Assembly (NCBI GenBank): GCA_033296885.1
Contig: MU863880.1
Location: 62,001 to 126,000 of the forward strand
DNA length: 64,000 nt
DNA from: Triangularia verruculosa
Taxonomy: Eukaryota; Ascomycota; Sordariomycetes; Sordariales; Podosporaceae
Reading direction: 5' to 3'
Shown here: piece after piece, positions 1-12,288 of the stretch
Position numbering within the stretch: the stretch's first letter is position 1
Layout of the letters: every line of letters begins with the position of its first letter
The notes under the pieces: model-generated
The model's input: the letters and a program-made list of their open reading frames with translations, nothing else
What the model was told of the DNA's origin: nothing
Databases searched by the model: none
Position numbers and translations under genes: made by a program

Positions 1-1564
1 CCCCTCAAGAACTCCCCAGCTCTCTTCGCCGCCACCGTCATAGGTGCCATACCACCATAAACCAGTCTCGCTTCCTCCACTACCCCCTCGTCATCCACCC
101 TCACCCTTAACGCCGCCGTCACGATAGCAATATCATCATCCTTCCTCTTGGCCTGCTTATAAGCTCTGAAGAACTCTCCCTTTTCTCTCGTCACCGGAAT
201 CTTGATACTGGACAAAACCGCGTCCGCCGGCAGGCTCGTCTTCCTATACCCCTGGAAAAACTCCTTCATCGGCAGCTCTGTAGTCTTCTCCTGTGACCTC
301 GCCACTAGCACAGCATCCGCCGCCATCAACACAGGATTCAAATCCGAAATCGGGCTCGCCGTCACCAAATTTCCTGCTGGCGTACCGACATTTCTGATTT
401 GTCTCCCAGCAAAGAACTTCAACTGTTTATGCACCGCGGCAAAAACCTGTCCTTTCTTCTCCCCGTATTTCTCCTGCGCTTCCAGCGCGAGATGTTCCAG
501 ATCAGTAAGCGTAATGTTCGCGCCGATTTCTAGCGCGTCCTCCTTGAACTCGTACCGTCGTAGCTCAGGGATGTCGGCAACGTAGACAGACACCGGGTAT
601 TGCACCGCCTTGAACTTGATCTCAATCTGTGTTTCTGTGCTCCCACCAATGATCTTCGCTTGCGGAAACACAGCCTTGATCTCGAGCAGCTGATCAAGCG
701 TGACAGGTCTGAACCACTTCTTCCGCTTGTTTCCAAAGGCGAGTGGCTTGAACTCATGCTTCTTCAGCTGTGGTGGGAAGATCAGTTCGGTCTCGGGGTT
801 GTACTCGATGAAGCCTGGTGGTGTGAACCGTTTTACTGGCCCGCCATCAAGCTCCTTCTGTCCGCACCCGCCGCCGTTGCCGTTTTCCATGCAGCAGCCT
901 CCTTCCCTTCCACAACCACCATTTGTAGCAGCTTTTGGCTTCTTCCCTGTGGTGGCGAATGTTTGTGCTGCGTTGAGAATCGACCGGTAGCCTGTACACC
1001 TGCACAAATTCCCATCGAATCCCTCCTCAATCTCCTCTTCTGTCAGCTCTTGGTCCGCTCCCTTGTTTCTGAGCATGCTATACAAGCTCATTACGATACC
1101 GGGGGTACAGAACCCGCATTGAGAGCCATTTCCCTTTGCTATCCTTTCTTGCGCCGGGTGAGGGCGGGAGACGTTGCCGATGCCTTCGACGGTGATGACA
1201 TGTTTGCCGTCGATGGCAACAAGGGGCGCCAAGCAGGCGTTGATGGAGGCGTGGTAGATCTTCTTGGTAGTTGGGTTGTAGCCGGATAGGACGATTGTGC
1301 AGGCGCCGCAGCCGCCTTCGGAACAGCCACTGGGGACCAGTTAGTATACGATAGAATAGTGGGCGAAAGGGGGGGGCGGACATACAGCTTGGTACCAGTC
1401 AACCCAATACCTCTCAGGTATTCAAGCAGCGTAGCTTCCGGATCAACATCATCAAGGACGACCCGCGTGCCATTTAGGTAGAAAGTGATGCTATCATGAT
1501 ACTCCGCCGACAAAGCAGCAGTAGGCGCAGTAGTAGGTGTCGTGGCGATGGCCGAGGGCGCCAT
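1..1564 (-). CDS. Xanthine dehydrogenase (purine hydroxylase), N-terminal part, runs off the window
   Basis: Molybdo-flavo-iron-sulfur enzyme that oxidises hypoxanthine and xanthine to urate in purine catabolism. Exon 1 is 1386-1564 (ATG at 1564). A 56-bp intron (1330-1385, GTATGT...CCCCAG) joins in frame to exon 2, which stays open to base 1. The first [2Fe-2S] motif CSEGGCGAC lies just after the splice. The second cluster shows as CGFCTPG and LCRCTGY. The FAD-domain loop IIGGSTETQIEIKFK follows. The last readable part, YGGMAPMTVAAKRAG, is typical of the FAD domain of XDH. The molybdopterin domains lie outside the window. I see about 500 residues of a family that is usually about 1,350. The upstream region has several HGATAR motifs, which would fit nitrogen control, but that is inference. 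Confidence 0.95.
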
Positions 1565-2371
1565 CTTGAACTGGACGATAGTGTGTTCGTCCTAAGTATC
1601 GTTCTGTTGGTCCCGACAGATGTCAGGCAGGGAGAGCTAACGTAGAACCAGAACCAAGAACTGAAAAAGAACAAAGAACCGGGTCCCCTTAAAAAAAGGG
1701 AATGCTGTCAGTTTATTAAATGATAGAAGTAGAGTCTACGGAAAGATGGGTATTGTCGCACATGTCCCATCCAATCCCATCTCATGTCAATCAAATGGCT
1801 TGGAATGGCACAGGACGTCACTAGTTGGACGCGTGTGGCAAGCTTCCAGGCTTATCGGTTGGACGCGGGAGTGTTGGCAGTGACCGCCGGAGCTCCCCCG
1901 CAGTGTCCCTCCCTTATCCAAGCATCGCCGGTGCCCGATCCCACCTCCCCGCATTCTTGTGTTCCCTTGCTTGTCTGTATCCTTCTGGAAGCCGAACGGT
2001 GGCTTTTTGTTGTTGTTTCCATGTCGAAGAGAGAAGCCATGGGTTAATTAAACACCAGCTAATTCACGGGAGACCGACACAACAGAACCGCTTCTCCAAC
2101 TCCCGGCGCCGTTCATCTTGGAGCTTTATCGGCTGGGTGGGGTTCCCAAGAGCTGAGGTAGGGGATGTCCCCACTCTTGACGTCGGCCGGCTCCGGTTGG
2201 GTGGCCTTCGGCGCGCTCCCTACCCTAACCCTGGCTACCTGATATCCTCTCTCCTCTCAGCCTCAACAACCCAATCTAATTTCAGTCTGTGTTATCATTC
2301 ATCATATATTCATTCTGATCATCAAAGATAAGTACATCCTAAAATAGAAACATACCCATCAAATCCTCGCC
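1565..2371. promoter_or_regulatory. XDH upstream region / ALDH 3' flank
   Basis: No gene seen. Four sites match the GATA-factor consensus HGATAR on one strand or the other: 1852-1857, 2126-2131, 2292-2297 and 2327-2332. One TCGG-N6-CCGG word at 2183-2196 is one base from the TCGG-N6-CCGA site known for the purine activator UaY in Aspergillus. Occupancy is inference from motif matches only. Confidence 0.35.
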
Positions 2372-3846
2372 TCACTTGGTAAAGTGCAGACACTTCGTGT
2401 AAGCATACGACAGCAGCCCTTGCCTTCCCATCTCACCACCAAATCCGCTGTCCTTGAAACCAGAGAAATACGCCGCAAAGTTCGGCCTCTCACTCTGATT
2501 GATCCAAACACTCCCCGCCTCCAACCTCCTAGCCACCCTCTCCGCCTCTTTCAAGTCCTTTGAGTATACCGATGCTCCCAACCCAGCATTCGCCAAGTTC
2601 GCCCTCTTGATCACATCGTCCTCATCACTCCAGCTCAAAATCGGCAAGACAGGCCCGAACTGCTCCTCCTGCACCAACAGACTCCCCTCATCCGGCCGAT
2701 CAACAATCGTCGGCTCCAGCCAATACCCCTTCCCGCTCTTCGTCACATTCGCCGTCTTCCCTCCCGTCTTGATTTTATACCCCCTCTGCTTGCAATCCTC
2801 AATAATCCCCTTGACAATCTCATACTGCAGTTTATTATCCACCGGCCCAAACACACTCGGCACCGTCCCATCCTCTTGAACCTGATACTTCTCCTCCACC
2901 TCCTTCACCAGCCTCTCAAGAAACTCCTCATAGATACTCTCATGCACATAAATCCTCTTGCTCGCCACACAGACCTGTCCAGCATTAAAGAACCCACCAC
3001 TCGCCACACTCGGTACCGCCTTCTCCAAATCCGCATCAGGCAGCACAATACAAGCATCATTCCCCGCCAACTCCAGCGTAACCTTCTTCAACGTCTTCGC
3101 ACAAGCAGCCATAACCTTCTTCCCCGTCGACGTCTGCCCAGTAAAAGATATCTTGTGGATCCCCGGGTGCGAGCACATCAGCGCTCCCAAGTTTGCACCC
3201 CCATTCAAAACCTGCAGGACACCAGGAGGGAAGATCCCCCGGGCAAGTTCGATGTGCTTCAGAACCGCATAAGGGGTGAAGGGCGAGGGCTTGACAATCA
3301 CACAGTTACCCGTGACGAGCGAAGAGACGATCTTGATGTTGGAAAGAATCAGAGGAAAATTCCAGGGGCAAATCGCGCCGACGGTGCCGATGGGGATGTG
3401 AGTGGCGACGACCTTGGAGTGCTCGTCTTCGTGCTGGATCTCATCCGTAAGACCGTTCTGGGAGTAGTAAAGGGATTGCGCGATGGCGGCTTGAACATCA
3501 ATACCAGCCAGAATAGCCTAACTGGCGTCAGCGACTTACCCCTTAAATCATATGGGAAGAAGCTCACAGATTTACCCGTCTCCTTCGCCAAAATCCCCGC
3601 AAGCTCATCCGCATGCTCCTTGAGATTATCCGCCAACTTCACAAGCAACGCCTGGCGCTCAGCAACCGTAGTCTGCGACCACTTCACAAACGCCTTTTCA
3701 GCAGCAGCAACAGCATCCTCAAAGTCCTCTGTTGTGGCAATCGGGCAAGGCCATAACTCCTCCTCCGTCCGGGGATCAGTCACAGTGTGCGTCTTGTCGC
3801 TTCCCCGCAGCTCATCGTTGATGATGTTGTAGAACCGCAACTGCAT
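2372..3846 (-). CDS. NAD(P)-dependent aldehyde dehydrogenase
   Basis: ALDH-superfamily enzyme oxidising an aldehyde to its acid; the substrate is not evident. Two exons, 3568-3846 and 2372-3517, are separated by a 50-bp intron (GTGAGC...GTTAG with CTGAC branch point) that falls after codon 93. The product is 474 aa, slightly shorter than the usual 480-500. Landmarks are the PWNFPL cofactor-binding stretch, FTGQTSTGK (Rossmann loop), the catalytic glutamate in LELAGND and the catalytic cysteine in FFNAGQVCVASKR. A C-terminal GFKDSGFGGEMG also fits the family. There is no N-terminal targeting peptide or C-terminal peroxisomal signal, so it is probably cytosolic. It diverges from the SCP2-type thiolase across 1.6 kb. 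Confidence 0.92.
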
Positions 3847-5411
3847 CTTGCCTCTCTTGCTGGTTCCTTCCTTTTACTCTTGGTGATGGATTTCGCGAGG
3901 TGATCGTCACCAGGAGAAAAGAGAAATGGGGGGGCAAAGAGTGATATTTGACTGCCAGTACCACCTGTTTGGCTAAACCCTTCCCTCCATTTCCCACCCG
4001 CTTCAGAATATACCCTTCCGGCCGTTTCCCCACAAGCCGTAAGTCCAACGGCGTTTTTTCTATCATCCCGGAAAGTGTGGAGGGCTCCATCGCCAAGTCG
4101 CAAACCAGCGGTTGTGACGGGATGGATGCGGAGAAGGAGGGGTTCCATCGTCTAGCGCCTGCCGCTGCCTGTCATTCCCGGGACGGCAGATGGGCCTGGC
4201 AATCCACATTTAAGATGCTTCATCCCGGCGGCCAGACGGCTATCATATTGATGGTAGTAATGTATCGTATCTTTACTGCTGCAGTTGGCGTTAGTTGAGT
4301 TGAAAGAAAGAGGGAGAGTCCAGTGGAAAAAACTTGAGCTCCAAGCGGGGCCGTCCAGGTGCACGTTTTTGCCGCATTGCAGAGCCCCGCTTGCAACAGA
4401 GAAGGGGAGTCTCTGGATATCAAATAGGTCTCCAAAGGCAGACATGACGCCTTGAAAGTTCGTCAATGGCTGTACATGGTGATGAACAGACATTGAAAAG
4501 ATACTGAAGTAGAGTGATAGACCTTCAAAAGAGTAAGAGTATATCCTGAACGAGAGTTTATACGTCTTTAAATACAACTCAACGCCTCAAGAGCAGTCTT
4601 CGAGGTCTCTTTAGCGTATTAAATGCAGTTGAAGTACTTTGTTTGGTTCAACTCAATCCTCGAGATGATGGACGCCTTATGTCCGATGGAGAGTGACCCG
4701 AGGCAAGAACCAGCCCCTCTTCCCCAGATTATGGGCCTTGGCAAAGAGGAGCTCCCCCACATTGATGGCGGCGGGTAGCGTGCCAAGACCTGGATGGTTC
4801 ACTGAATCTCGTCCCCGAAGTCCGTTTCAGCACCTGAAACCCATCAATCCTAGCCTTTAGAGATTCGATTTGATATTGACGACGGGTGGTTACCGTTCAA
4901 AGAATTTATGTTGCGTCGGGCGTTTGCTGATCAGGAATAGCTGCGATATGGCGGCAATATCGCAAAAAAGCAATCATCACATGCAGATGGCCCTCCTTCG
5001 CATCTCATCACCAAAAGGGCTACCAAGTCGCGTTAAAACTAGCCGTTGAAGACTCCAGGGGGCAAACGACATCTGAATATCCCCATCTTCAACACATCTC
5101 GAAACGAGGATACCGAGATGCCAACTTCCATCCAACAATATTTCAAGTCCTCAGTCGTGCTGTGGCAAAGGCTTAGCTTCAGATACCTCGGCACAGCACC
5201 CCAATCCCCGCACTTCCAACTCTGGGGAAGCGCAAAACGTGGGGAAGCCGTTTGCCTCCCTGTTCATTGGGACCTGTTTTCTTAGACCGGGGGTGGGTAT
5301 CATTGAACATCTCAGATATAAAACCGTCTTGCAATCTTCAGTTCTTATTCCCATCACTTATTTTGATCATTCACCCCCATCTCCGCTGTACCTTCTCTCA
5401 CTACAGACAAA
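3847..5411. promoter_or_regulatory. Shared 1.6 kb divergent promoter of ALDH and SCP2-type thiolase
   Basis: No coding gene recognised. A TATAAAA lies at 5317-5323, about 90 bases before the thiolase ATG. A CCTCGG word lies at 5186-5191 and its reverse complement CCGAGG at 4698-4703. CCTCGG is the core bound by the fatty-acid regulators FarA/FarB in Aspergillus, so control by fatty acids is plausible but inferred from two 6-bp words. Confidence 0.4.
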
Positions 5412-6852
5412 ATGGCACCCAAATCCAGAGCTCCCGTCTACGTCCTCGGCGTGGGCATGACCAAGTTCATCAAGCCCAGGGGCAAGGTAGACTACACCGA
5501 GCTCGGCTACGAAGCCGGCATCAAGGCCCTCCTCGATGCCGGTATTACTTATGACGACGTCGACAACGGCGTTGCCTGCTTCTGCTACGGCGATTCCACC
5601 TCGGGCCAGCGTGTCTTCTACCAGTTCGGCATGACGCAGATTCCTATCGTCAACGTCAACAACAACTGCTCTACTGGTTCCACTGGTCTCTACATGGGCA
5701 GGACGCTCATCGCCTCTGGCGCGTCGGACTGCACGCTGGTCGTCGGCTGGGAGAAGATGATGCCCGGGAGCTTGGGATCGCACTGGAATGACAGAGAGAA
5801 CCCCATCGGGACGACGTATGTCATGATGGCGCAGACGAGGGGGTTGACAAAGGCTCCTGGGGCGCCGCAGATCTTTGGCAATGCTGGAAGGGAATATATG
5901 GAAAAGTAAGTCCTTTATCGAATTGGCCTCATGACAAGTTACTGACCGCGAATGTAGATATGGCGCCAAGAAGGAGGACTTTGCCGAAATCGCCCGAATC
6001 AACCACGCCCACTCGGTTAACAACCCTTACTCCCAGTTCCAGGACGTCTACACCCTCGAGCAGATCCTCCAGTCCCCTGCTGTTCACGATCCCCTCACCA
6101 AGCTCCAGTGCTGCCCTACCTCCGACGGTGGTGCCGCCGCGGTGCTCGTCTCCCAAGGCTTCCTTGACGCCCACCCTCACCTCAAGGACCGCGCAATCCT
6201 CATTGCCGGCCAGGCCCTTACTACTGACGCCCCATCTCTCTTCTCCAAGTCTGCCATTGACCTTGTCGGTCGCGAGATGACCCAAAAGGCGGCCGAGATT
6301 GCGCTCGGAGAGGCGGGCATCACAGCGAGGGATTGCCAGGTGTGCGAGTTGCACGATTGCTTTTCTGCTAATGAGATGTGTCTTATCGATGCTCTTGGAC
6401 TGTCGGAACCCGGCAAGGCGCACGAGTTTGTTCGCTCTGGAGCTATCACGTACGGCCCTAACACCAAGGTTGTGGTTAACCCATCTGGTGGCTTGATCTC
6501 AAAGGGCCATCCGCTCGGTGCGACGGGTATTGCGCAGTGCGCGGAGCTGGTGTGGCATTTGAGGGGCTGGGCGAATAATCGTGCCGTCAAGGGGACGAAG
6601 TATGCGTTGCAGCATAACTTGGGTCTTGGAGGTGCGGCGGTGGTAACGGTGTACAAGAGGCCGGATGGGCAGGAGGCGAAGGTGAAGAGTAATGAGGAGG
6701 TGGCTAGGGTGAATGGGGTTGGGTATAACCCGGCGGTGGAGGCGAGGGGGTTTACAGAGGAGCAGGCGGATAAGGTGAGGAGTAAGAGGAGGAGTGAGTT
6801 TGCGTTGACGAGGACGCTGCAGTTGATGAAGGCTGCTCAGGCGAAGGCTTAG
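5412..6852 (+). CDS. SCP2/SCPx-type thiolase
   Basis: Thiolase-fold acyltransferase of the sterol-carrier-protein-X type, which cleaves 3-oxoacyl-CoA in beta-oxidation of branched or sterol side chains. Exons 5412-5905 and 5958-6852 are joined by a 52-bp intron (GTAAGT, branch ACTGAC, TGTAG); the product is 462 aa. The nucleophilic cysteine sits in NNNCSTGSTGL near residue 92. The second active-site region reads GHPLGATG near residue 362. HNLGLGGAAVV closes the fold. No separate SCP2 lipid-binding domain follows. The protein ends in AKA, not a canonical SKL-type PTS1, so peroxisomal location is not proven by sequence. It shares a promoter region with an aldehyde dehydrogenase. Confidence 0.9.
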
Positions 6853-8348
6853 GGGGGGTGTTGTGATGGGTTGTATATAGCGGGTGTTTTGGCTTCAATT
6901 TTAATAAACATATATGGAATGTTGAACAATATTGCTACTTGTTTGGACAGCGGTTTGGAGCAGCGATCGAGGCCGTGATGTCTTCACCTCACCGTACTCA
7001 CCTTGCTGTTCACCTTGGCTCACCTTACCTCGGCACCGAGCTGACCACCATCACCGCTTTTGCCTAAACTCCAATTCATGCGGCTCACAGCAGCTGAAGT
7101 CTCAGCTTCGGAGGTTAAACGCCTTGCCTGTCTTTTGCTGCCATTTTTGGAGCATCACGGACTGGGGTGGGAGTGAGGGGCGAGGGACCGTGCGCCATGT
7201 TAGAGGTTGTTCCATGAGCCTTCGATTGGAGGGCGATCAGACAAGGTAAACATTTCAGGCGAGAGCTTCGGAGGGGAAGTTTATGCAAAAAAACAGGCCG
7301 TCTGATTTTTTGAGGCGAGGTGAAGAAGGGGAGGCGGTTGGGATCGACTTCGGCTTTTGATTTGTGGATTTAGGTTCGATGATTTGATGGTTGTGGTGTT
7401 GGGAGGCTTTGGAGTTGATGGCTTGGCGAATGGCTTAACTTCATCTTCACTCCAACGACAAAGCAACGCCAAAAAGAGATACCACTCGCAACGCTAACTC
7501 TGTTTACCAGTCGCCTGACAAGCTTCACGACCCCTCAGTCTTTTCTCCGACAGCCGTTTCATAGACTCTCATCCTGTCAACCTCTCCCATCCACCACCCA
7601 ATAACCGTCCCCTCTTATCAAACCCCAGCCCGGCACTTCCCTTGCCTGACGGGGGTAACCGACCATGTCATCAACCTCAACGCATAACCCATCCCGCATT
7701 TACACGGACCTTTCCGGCATCCTGTCGTTTACTTGTCATCCGCTATTTGTCTAGGACTGGTCCAGACCAGCTGTCGTGGTCTCCCTCGGCACCTTCCCCT
7801 CACACAAACTTGTCTGTTTTGTACATGGCAAGGTAATCCCTGTCTTTCCTCACATCCCTCTCTACATATTTCCTTTGTGTTCCATTGTGAGGAGGGTCGG
7901 GGAAGAGCGAAGCGTGGGGGTGCTACCGGAACCAGATATTTCCTCTGGTTGGTACTAGATATATTTTCAACAACCTGAGGTTTCAGTTCCGGTGAGTGAC
8001 GGGAGGGTGATCTCCCTAGGTACCTATATCTTTTACCCGCCGGCCAAGTTGGCTAAGGTAACTAACTAGCCCGGTGATATCCCAGGTAGAATACTTCGCA
8101 TGAATCTTTGCAAAACGAAAACCAATGTCGTGATAGCCCGTCCCATCCCGTGTCTTGATACCTTGCCCACCCACCTACCGTATCAACTTTTCCTTTCCTA
8201 ATGTTTTAGTCTCTTTCTCTCCCTCTTGTTCATTTTCCCTCCCCATTCTTCAATCTCCAGCGGAGAGCCATGGCGACGATGACAAGATCATCATGACCCT
8301 TTTTATTTTCTTTGTATAAAATTATTAATCACTGATGACAGCGTCATC
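6853..8348. other. Intergenic, 1.5 kb, thiolase 3' flank and membrane-protein 5' region
   Basis: No recognisable gene. The last 200 bases before 8349 are CT-rich, as is common in fungal 5' leaders. Short ORFs here show no family features. Confidence 0.5.
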
Positions 8349-9948
8349 ATGGACCCCCAACCACCACCGCCAGCGGCGGCAGCAGATCTATCACTAGGGC
8401 CGGCCCTGCTCTCCTTCTCGCTGGCAACAGCCACATTTGCGTTTTCGACGACCTTTGTCCGGTTCTTTTGTCTTCCCAAAACTGCTTCCAATACCAACAA
8501 CAACAACTCGATAAGAGAGAGATACCGGGTTGATGACTGGGGGAGTTTAGTCGCTACAGTAATATTCCTCTCACGTCCCTCATCCCTCATTTCACCTCCT
8601 TTTGTGTTTCTTTGGGGGGGGGGGGGTTAGTTGCAAATATACTGATACTAGAGGAAAAAAAAAATAGTTGGTAGCCTTGATATCAACCTGCTTCACCCTC
8701 GTCGAGTCCACCACTTTTTCCCCTATTCGTGCCCTTGAATACGACGTCCTGGGCCAGCCGTGGTACCTCATGAGCGTGACGTTTAGCAAGATTGCGATCA
8801 GCCTGTTTTACATGCGCATGTTGAACACCAGCGGGAAGGCGAAGACATCATGCTGGCGGTATTTGCTGGGAGGACTGATCTTTGTCATGGCCGTGGTCAA
8901 CTTTGCGTTTGCCCTCACAGTAAATCTGCAGTGTCGGCCGCTGGAGAAGATTTGGAGAGGGGGGGAGGTGGAGGGACGCTGCTGGGAGGCCAAAGTGCAG
9001 CGGGATTTTGGGTTCTTTCAGGGCGCGTTTGGGGTTTTCACCTGGGTTTTCCTCGGTGGGTTTGGGGTTGTGCTAGGGACGGGACTGGACGGTAGCAGTC
9101 GTGACAGACAGAGAAGGGACTGGCAGTACTGGGGCGCGTTTGGGGTTTGTTTTGCGTCTGGCGTCTTTGCGATTGTGAGGACGGCGAGGACGGCGCAGAC
9201 GAGTGGCCTGGGGGTTTACACGCTTGATCATTCGTATGCTAGTTTGATGGCGACGCTGGAGCAAAACCTCGGGCTCATCGCGGCGAATGTTCTTGCTTTT
9301 GGTACGCTGTTTACCTCCCGGCGGGGGTCAAGACAGCGGAATTTATATCAGAGTTCCTCGTCGACGGGGACGTCGAGGAGTCGGAGGACGGGGAAGTCAT
9401 CGTTGAGCAGGGGGGGAAGCATCACCCGCAACATCACGCGTGCTTCGTCCAGGGCAAGTTCGCACAAGTCTCTGAATAGCAACCGAGAGGAGGGTGGGCA
9501 TGGACATAAAAGACAGGGACACTCCGCCAGCGTGAGCACCCTAGGCAGCTTCCATCCTGACAACTCTCACGACAGATATCCCCACGATGACAGTCACAGC
9601 AGTGATGACGAGGGGACGTATTTCGAGGGAGAGGAGATTGATCTAGAGTCGGGGAATTGGTGGCCGAAAGGCATCATTAAGACAGTTAGCGTCGAGGTTG
9701 TGGAGGAGGTTAACGTTGACTATGTTCCTGGGAACGGGACCAACGGGGAGGGCTCGTCATCGAGTGGTGGTGAGGGGGGGATACGTCGCGAGGGCTCCAA
9801 AAGAGCAGGCAGGAACTCCGTCGTTATCATCCCCCCGCCGAAGGCAAGGGTCAAGAAGGGGAGTGTAACTTTTGAGGACCAAACTGAGGAAGGAGAGGAG
9901 ATGGCTGACTGGGAGGTTATGATCAGGGGTGGGCCACCGATGAAATGA
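8349..9948 (+). CDS. Fungal rhodopsin-fold integral membrane protein with long Ser-rich tail
   Basis: Seven-helix membrane protein resembling the fungal rhodopsin-like domain (Pth11/SAT-type 'integral membrane protein' group); ligand and role unknown. Exons 8349-8558 and 8668-9948 are joined by a 109-bp intron (GTAATA...AATAG), giving 496 aa. Hydrophobic helices can be read near residues 14-42, 67-85, 103-122, 135-155, 180-202, 220-238 and 255-280. Cysteines in LQCRPLEKIW and GRCW are typical of this fold. About 190 cytoplasmic residues follow, rich in Ser, Arg and acidic stretches, which look like a phosphorylated regulatory tail. The start is ATG 8349. The poly-G run and in-frame stop after 8559 require the intron. 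Confidence 0.75.
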
Positions 9949-10407
9949 CTGGGAACGGCTTAATTCGATTTATTTGTGATATTTAGCGGGCGCTGGTAGG
10001 AATGTCTTTTAGATGGGCAATATTGATGGTGTTGGCTGGCTAGGTAGATTTGAAGTTTGGCGTTGACAGAGCAGGGGTATATTCGCAAATCGTGAGCCAC
10101 TTGTTCAGGCACGGATATTGGTGTAAGAATAGATATTTGATCAGTTATCCTTTCTTCAAAGCCTCAATTATACCACGGTAAATCTGATACCCCATCTTCA
10201 TCTTTTATGTTCATGAGATGCCCACCCTCATATGTATGTACATGTCTCTAGTATACAACAAACATCTCTCTCGATGCTGTGCCCCGCCCATTTTGATTCT
10301 CCTTTGTGAGAAATGCCCCAAAAAATATGTAAATGTCACCGTTTATTTTCCCAACCATCATGTTTTACAGATCCCATCACCAGTCCATCTTGATTTTTCA
10401 AAACATC
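9949..10407. other. Convergent 3' ends
   Basis: Spacer between the 3' ends of the rhodopsin-fold gene (+) and the PPR gene (-). AT-rich with no ORF of interest. Poly(A) signals for both genes are expected here but I cannot place them with confidence. Confidence 0.4.
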
Positions 10408-12288
10408 TCACTCCTGAGGCAGCCCATACCTTGGCGCCCTCCTCGTCCCATGATCAAACTCCTTCCTCACCAACCCCCCCAACACCTCCGCCACAAACTC
10501 CTGATCCACCCCTCCCTCAACTCCCCCCTCCCACCTCGCCCGGAGTTCATCATAAACCTCCATCACCCTCTTCTTCCCACTCGTCGCATCAAACGCCCTC
10601 AGCACCCAAACAACCAACCAAGTCTGCAAGCGGACCCCGCTCCCCTCCCTATCATCCACCGCCCTCACCAACGCCCTAAAGATCTCCTCCAGCCTCCTCT
10701 CCGTCCACACAGTCCTATACCCCTTCCCATGCTTCGCGAACCCTTTAAACAAACCCAAAAACACCGCCCCATGCACCGGGATCTGAAAGTACTTCATCTC
10801 ATCCACATATCTCGCCACCCTTCCCAGATCCCCCTGTTTCGCCCAGTAATTCACCAGTATCCTATACGTCTGCAGGTCGGGGGTAATCAGCGCCATGCTC
10901 TGAAACCGTTCCCTTTGCTCGGGGAATTTCTTGGATAATTTCCCCATCATCATTAGTGCCTGGGTAATCGCTCTTTCGGACATGGTGGTTTTCGTCGGAA
11001 TTTCGCCTAGGTCCGAGTTGGCAAGCTTCATTCTCTCGTAGATCTTATCCGCGGCTGTTTCCTCTCCTGCTCTCAACAAACCCGAGATCATGGCGTTCAA
11101 AACAACTGTGTCGATCATTTCCCCTTGGTTGACCATCTCCCTATATGCCGCCCTCATCCCCCCGGTTTCGTACTTTAAGCTGAAGTAGTAAATCAGACTG
11201 ACGTAGTGGTACCGGTTGTAGGCGTGCCCGCGCTGCTCCATCTCGCGGTAGATCATCTCGGCCAGGACAAAGTTCCCCGCTTTGCAGGCGACGTCGAAGA
11301 GGATGTTGAAGGTGACGTCGTTGCCCTTTATGCCGGCGTCGATCTCCATTTCTCGCCATAACTTCAGTGCTTGCTCGTTTTCTGCCTCTGTGATTCTTCC
11401 GACGTATTTGCTGCCAAAGTAGATGACCCTGTTCCACTCTGGTCTTATTAGGGCAACCCCGCTATTTTTGACGTCGCCGATGACGGTGAAATAGCGCATC
11501 ATGGACCGGGCGTTGAGTTTTTGTGGTTGGCCGAGGGCTTTTAGCAGCTGATGGCGGAAGCTGGCGTCGAGATACAGGATCTTGGGCTCAGAGAGGCGGG
11601 TGTAGAGGTTGTAGATTGTGTCTAGATCACCCATCTCGGGCTTGATCAAGTAATACTTGACAGCGAATCGCAACTCGAACAAAATCTGTTCTTCCTCATG
11701 GTTCTGGGGAGGTATAACCTCGCTGGGCGTTGGGTATTCGGCTTGTTCTTTCGTGCGCGCGAGGGAGATCTTGGGTGTATCGGCCGGAGCGTAACCGCGC
11801 ATGAAGGGGTCGGCATGAAGCTGGACGTAGTCGCTCAAGGGGGCAATCGTTTCGCCATCGTAGGGATCGACAAGGGCGAGGATCTCTTCTTTGGTGTGGC
11901 CTGGTGTTGGATGGACTGGTTCATGCTGTGGTAGTTGTAGCTCTGCAGCTGAGGCTGATGTCTCATCACTGGGCAGGTCGGGGGAATTAGCTCGAGCAGC
12001 GGCGCTGCTTTTTGTCAAACAAGCCAACGATGGCCGGAACGAGCTCCAGAACCGCATCGTCGAGAATCTGCGGAGGGTCGGGACGGTCGTCAACGAGTAG
12101 TGAAGCGGGGGTGCTGTTGCTGAGCAGCGACGATATCCCCAAAACCCTGACCCTCCGCCATGGTTATAACTTTGTAAAGAAAAGGTCTGCCATTGCCAGG
12201 TCGACGAGGTTGACTTTGACGACGACGGGCGGTGCAAAAAGAGGATCGCGCCGCATATCGACCCGTCAATTCGTCTGGAGACTTTCAT
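10408..12288 (-). CDS. Mitochondrial pentatricopeptide-repeat (PPR) protein
   Basis: Single-exon ORF of 626 aa. Several helical-hairpin repeats match PPR spacing, for example VTFNILFDVACKAGNFVLAE, VVLNAMISGLLRAGEE and LQTYRILVNYWAKQGDLG, between about residues 290 and 500. Such proteins bind organellar RNA and control its processing or translation. The N-terminal 100 residues are rich in Arg and Ser with few acidic residues, as expected for a mitochondrial presequence. A second in-frame Met near residue 78 (MRFWSSFRPS) is an alternative start. The gene diverges from mitoribosomal mS23, which supports a mitochondrial role. I cannot assign it to a named fungal PPR protein or RNA target. Confidence 0.8.
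   Translation of the reverse strand: MKVSRRIDGSICGAILFLHRPSSSKSTSSTWQWQTFSLQSYNHGGGSGFWGYRRCSATAPPLHYSLTTVPTLRRFSTMRFWSSFRPSLACLTKSSAAARANSPDLPSDETSASAAELQLPQHEPVHPTPGHTKEEILALVDPYDGETIAPLSDYVQLHADPFMRGYAPADTPKISLARTKEQAEYPTPSEVIPPQNHEEEQILFELRFAVKYYLIKPEMGDLDTIYNLYTRLSEPKILYLDASFRHQLLKALGQPQKLNARSMMRYFTVIGDVKNSGVALIRPEWNRVIYFGSKYVGRITEAENEQALKLWREMEIDAGIKGNDVTFNILFDVACKAGNFVLAEMIYREMEQRGHAYNRYHYVSLIYYFSLKYETGGMRAAYREMVNQGEMIDTVVLNAMISGLLRAGEETAADKIYERMKLANSDLGEIPTKTTMSERAITQALMMMGKLSKKFPEQRERFQSMALITPDLQTYRILVNYWAKQGDLGRVARYVDEMKYFQIPVHGAVFLGLFKGFAKHGKGYRTVWTERRLEEIFRALVRAVDDREGSGVRLQTWLVVWVLRAFDATSGKKRVMEVYDELRARWEGGVEGGVDQEFVAEVLGGLVRKEFDHGTRRAPRYGLPQE

Noticed and set aside
600..1289. 229-codon ORF on the + strand
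   Set aside because: Antisense to the iron-sulfur and FAD parts of xanthine dehydrogenase.
2876..3832. 318-codon + strand ORF
   Set aside because: Antisense to aldehyde dehydrogenase, no domain features.
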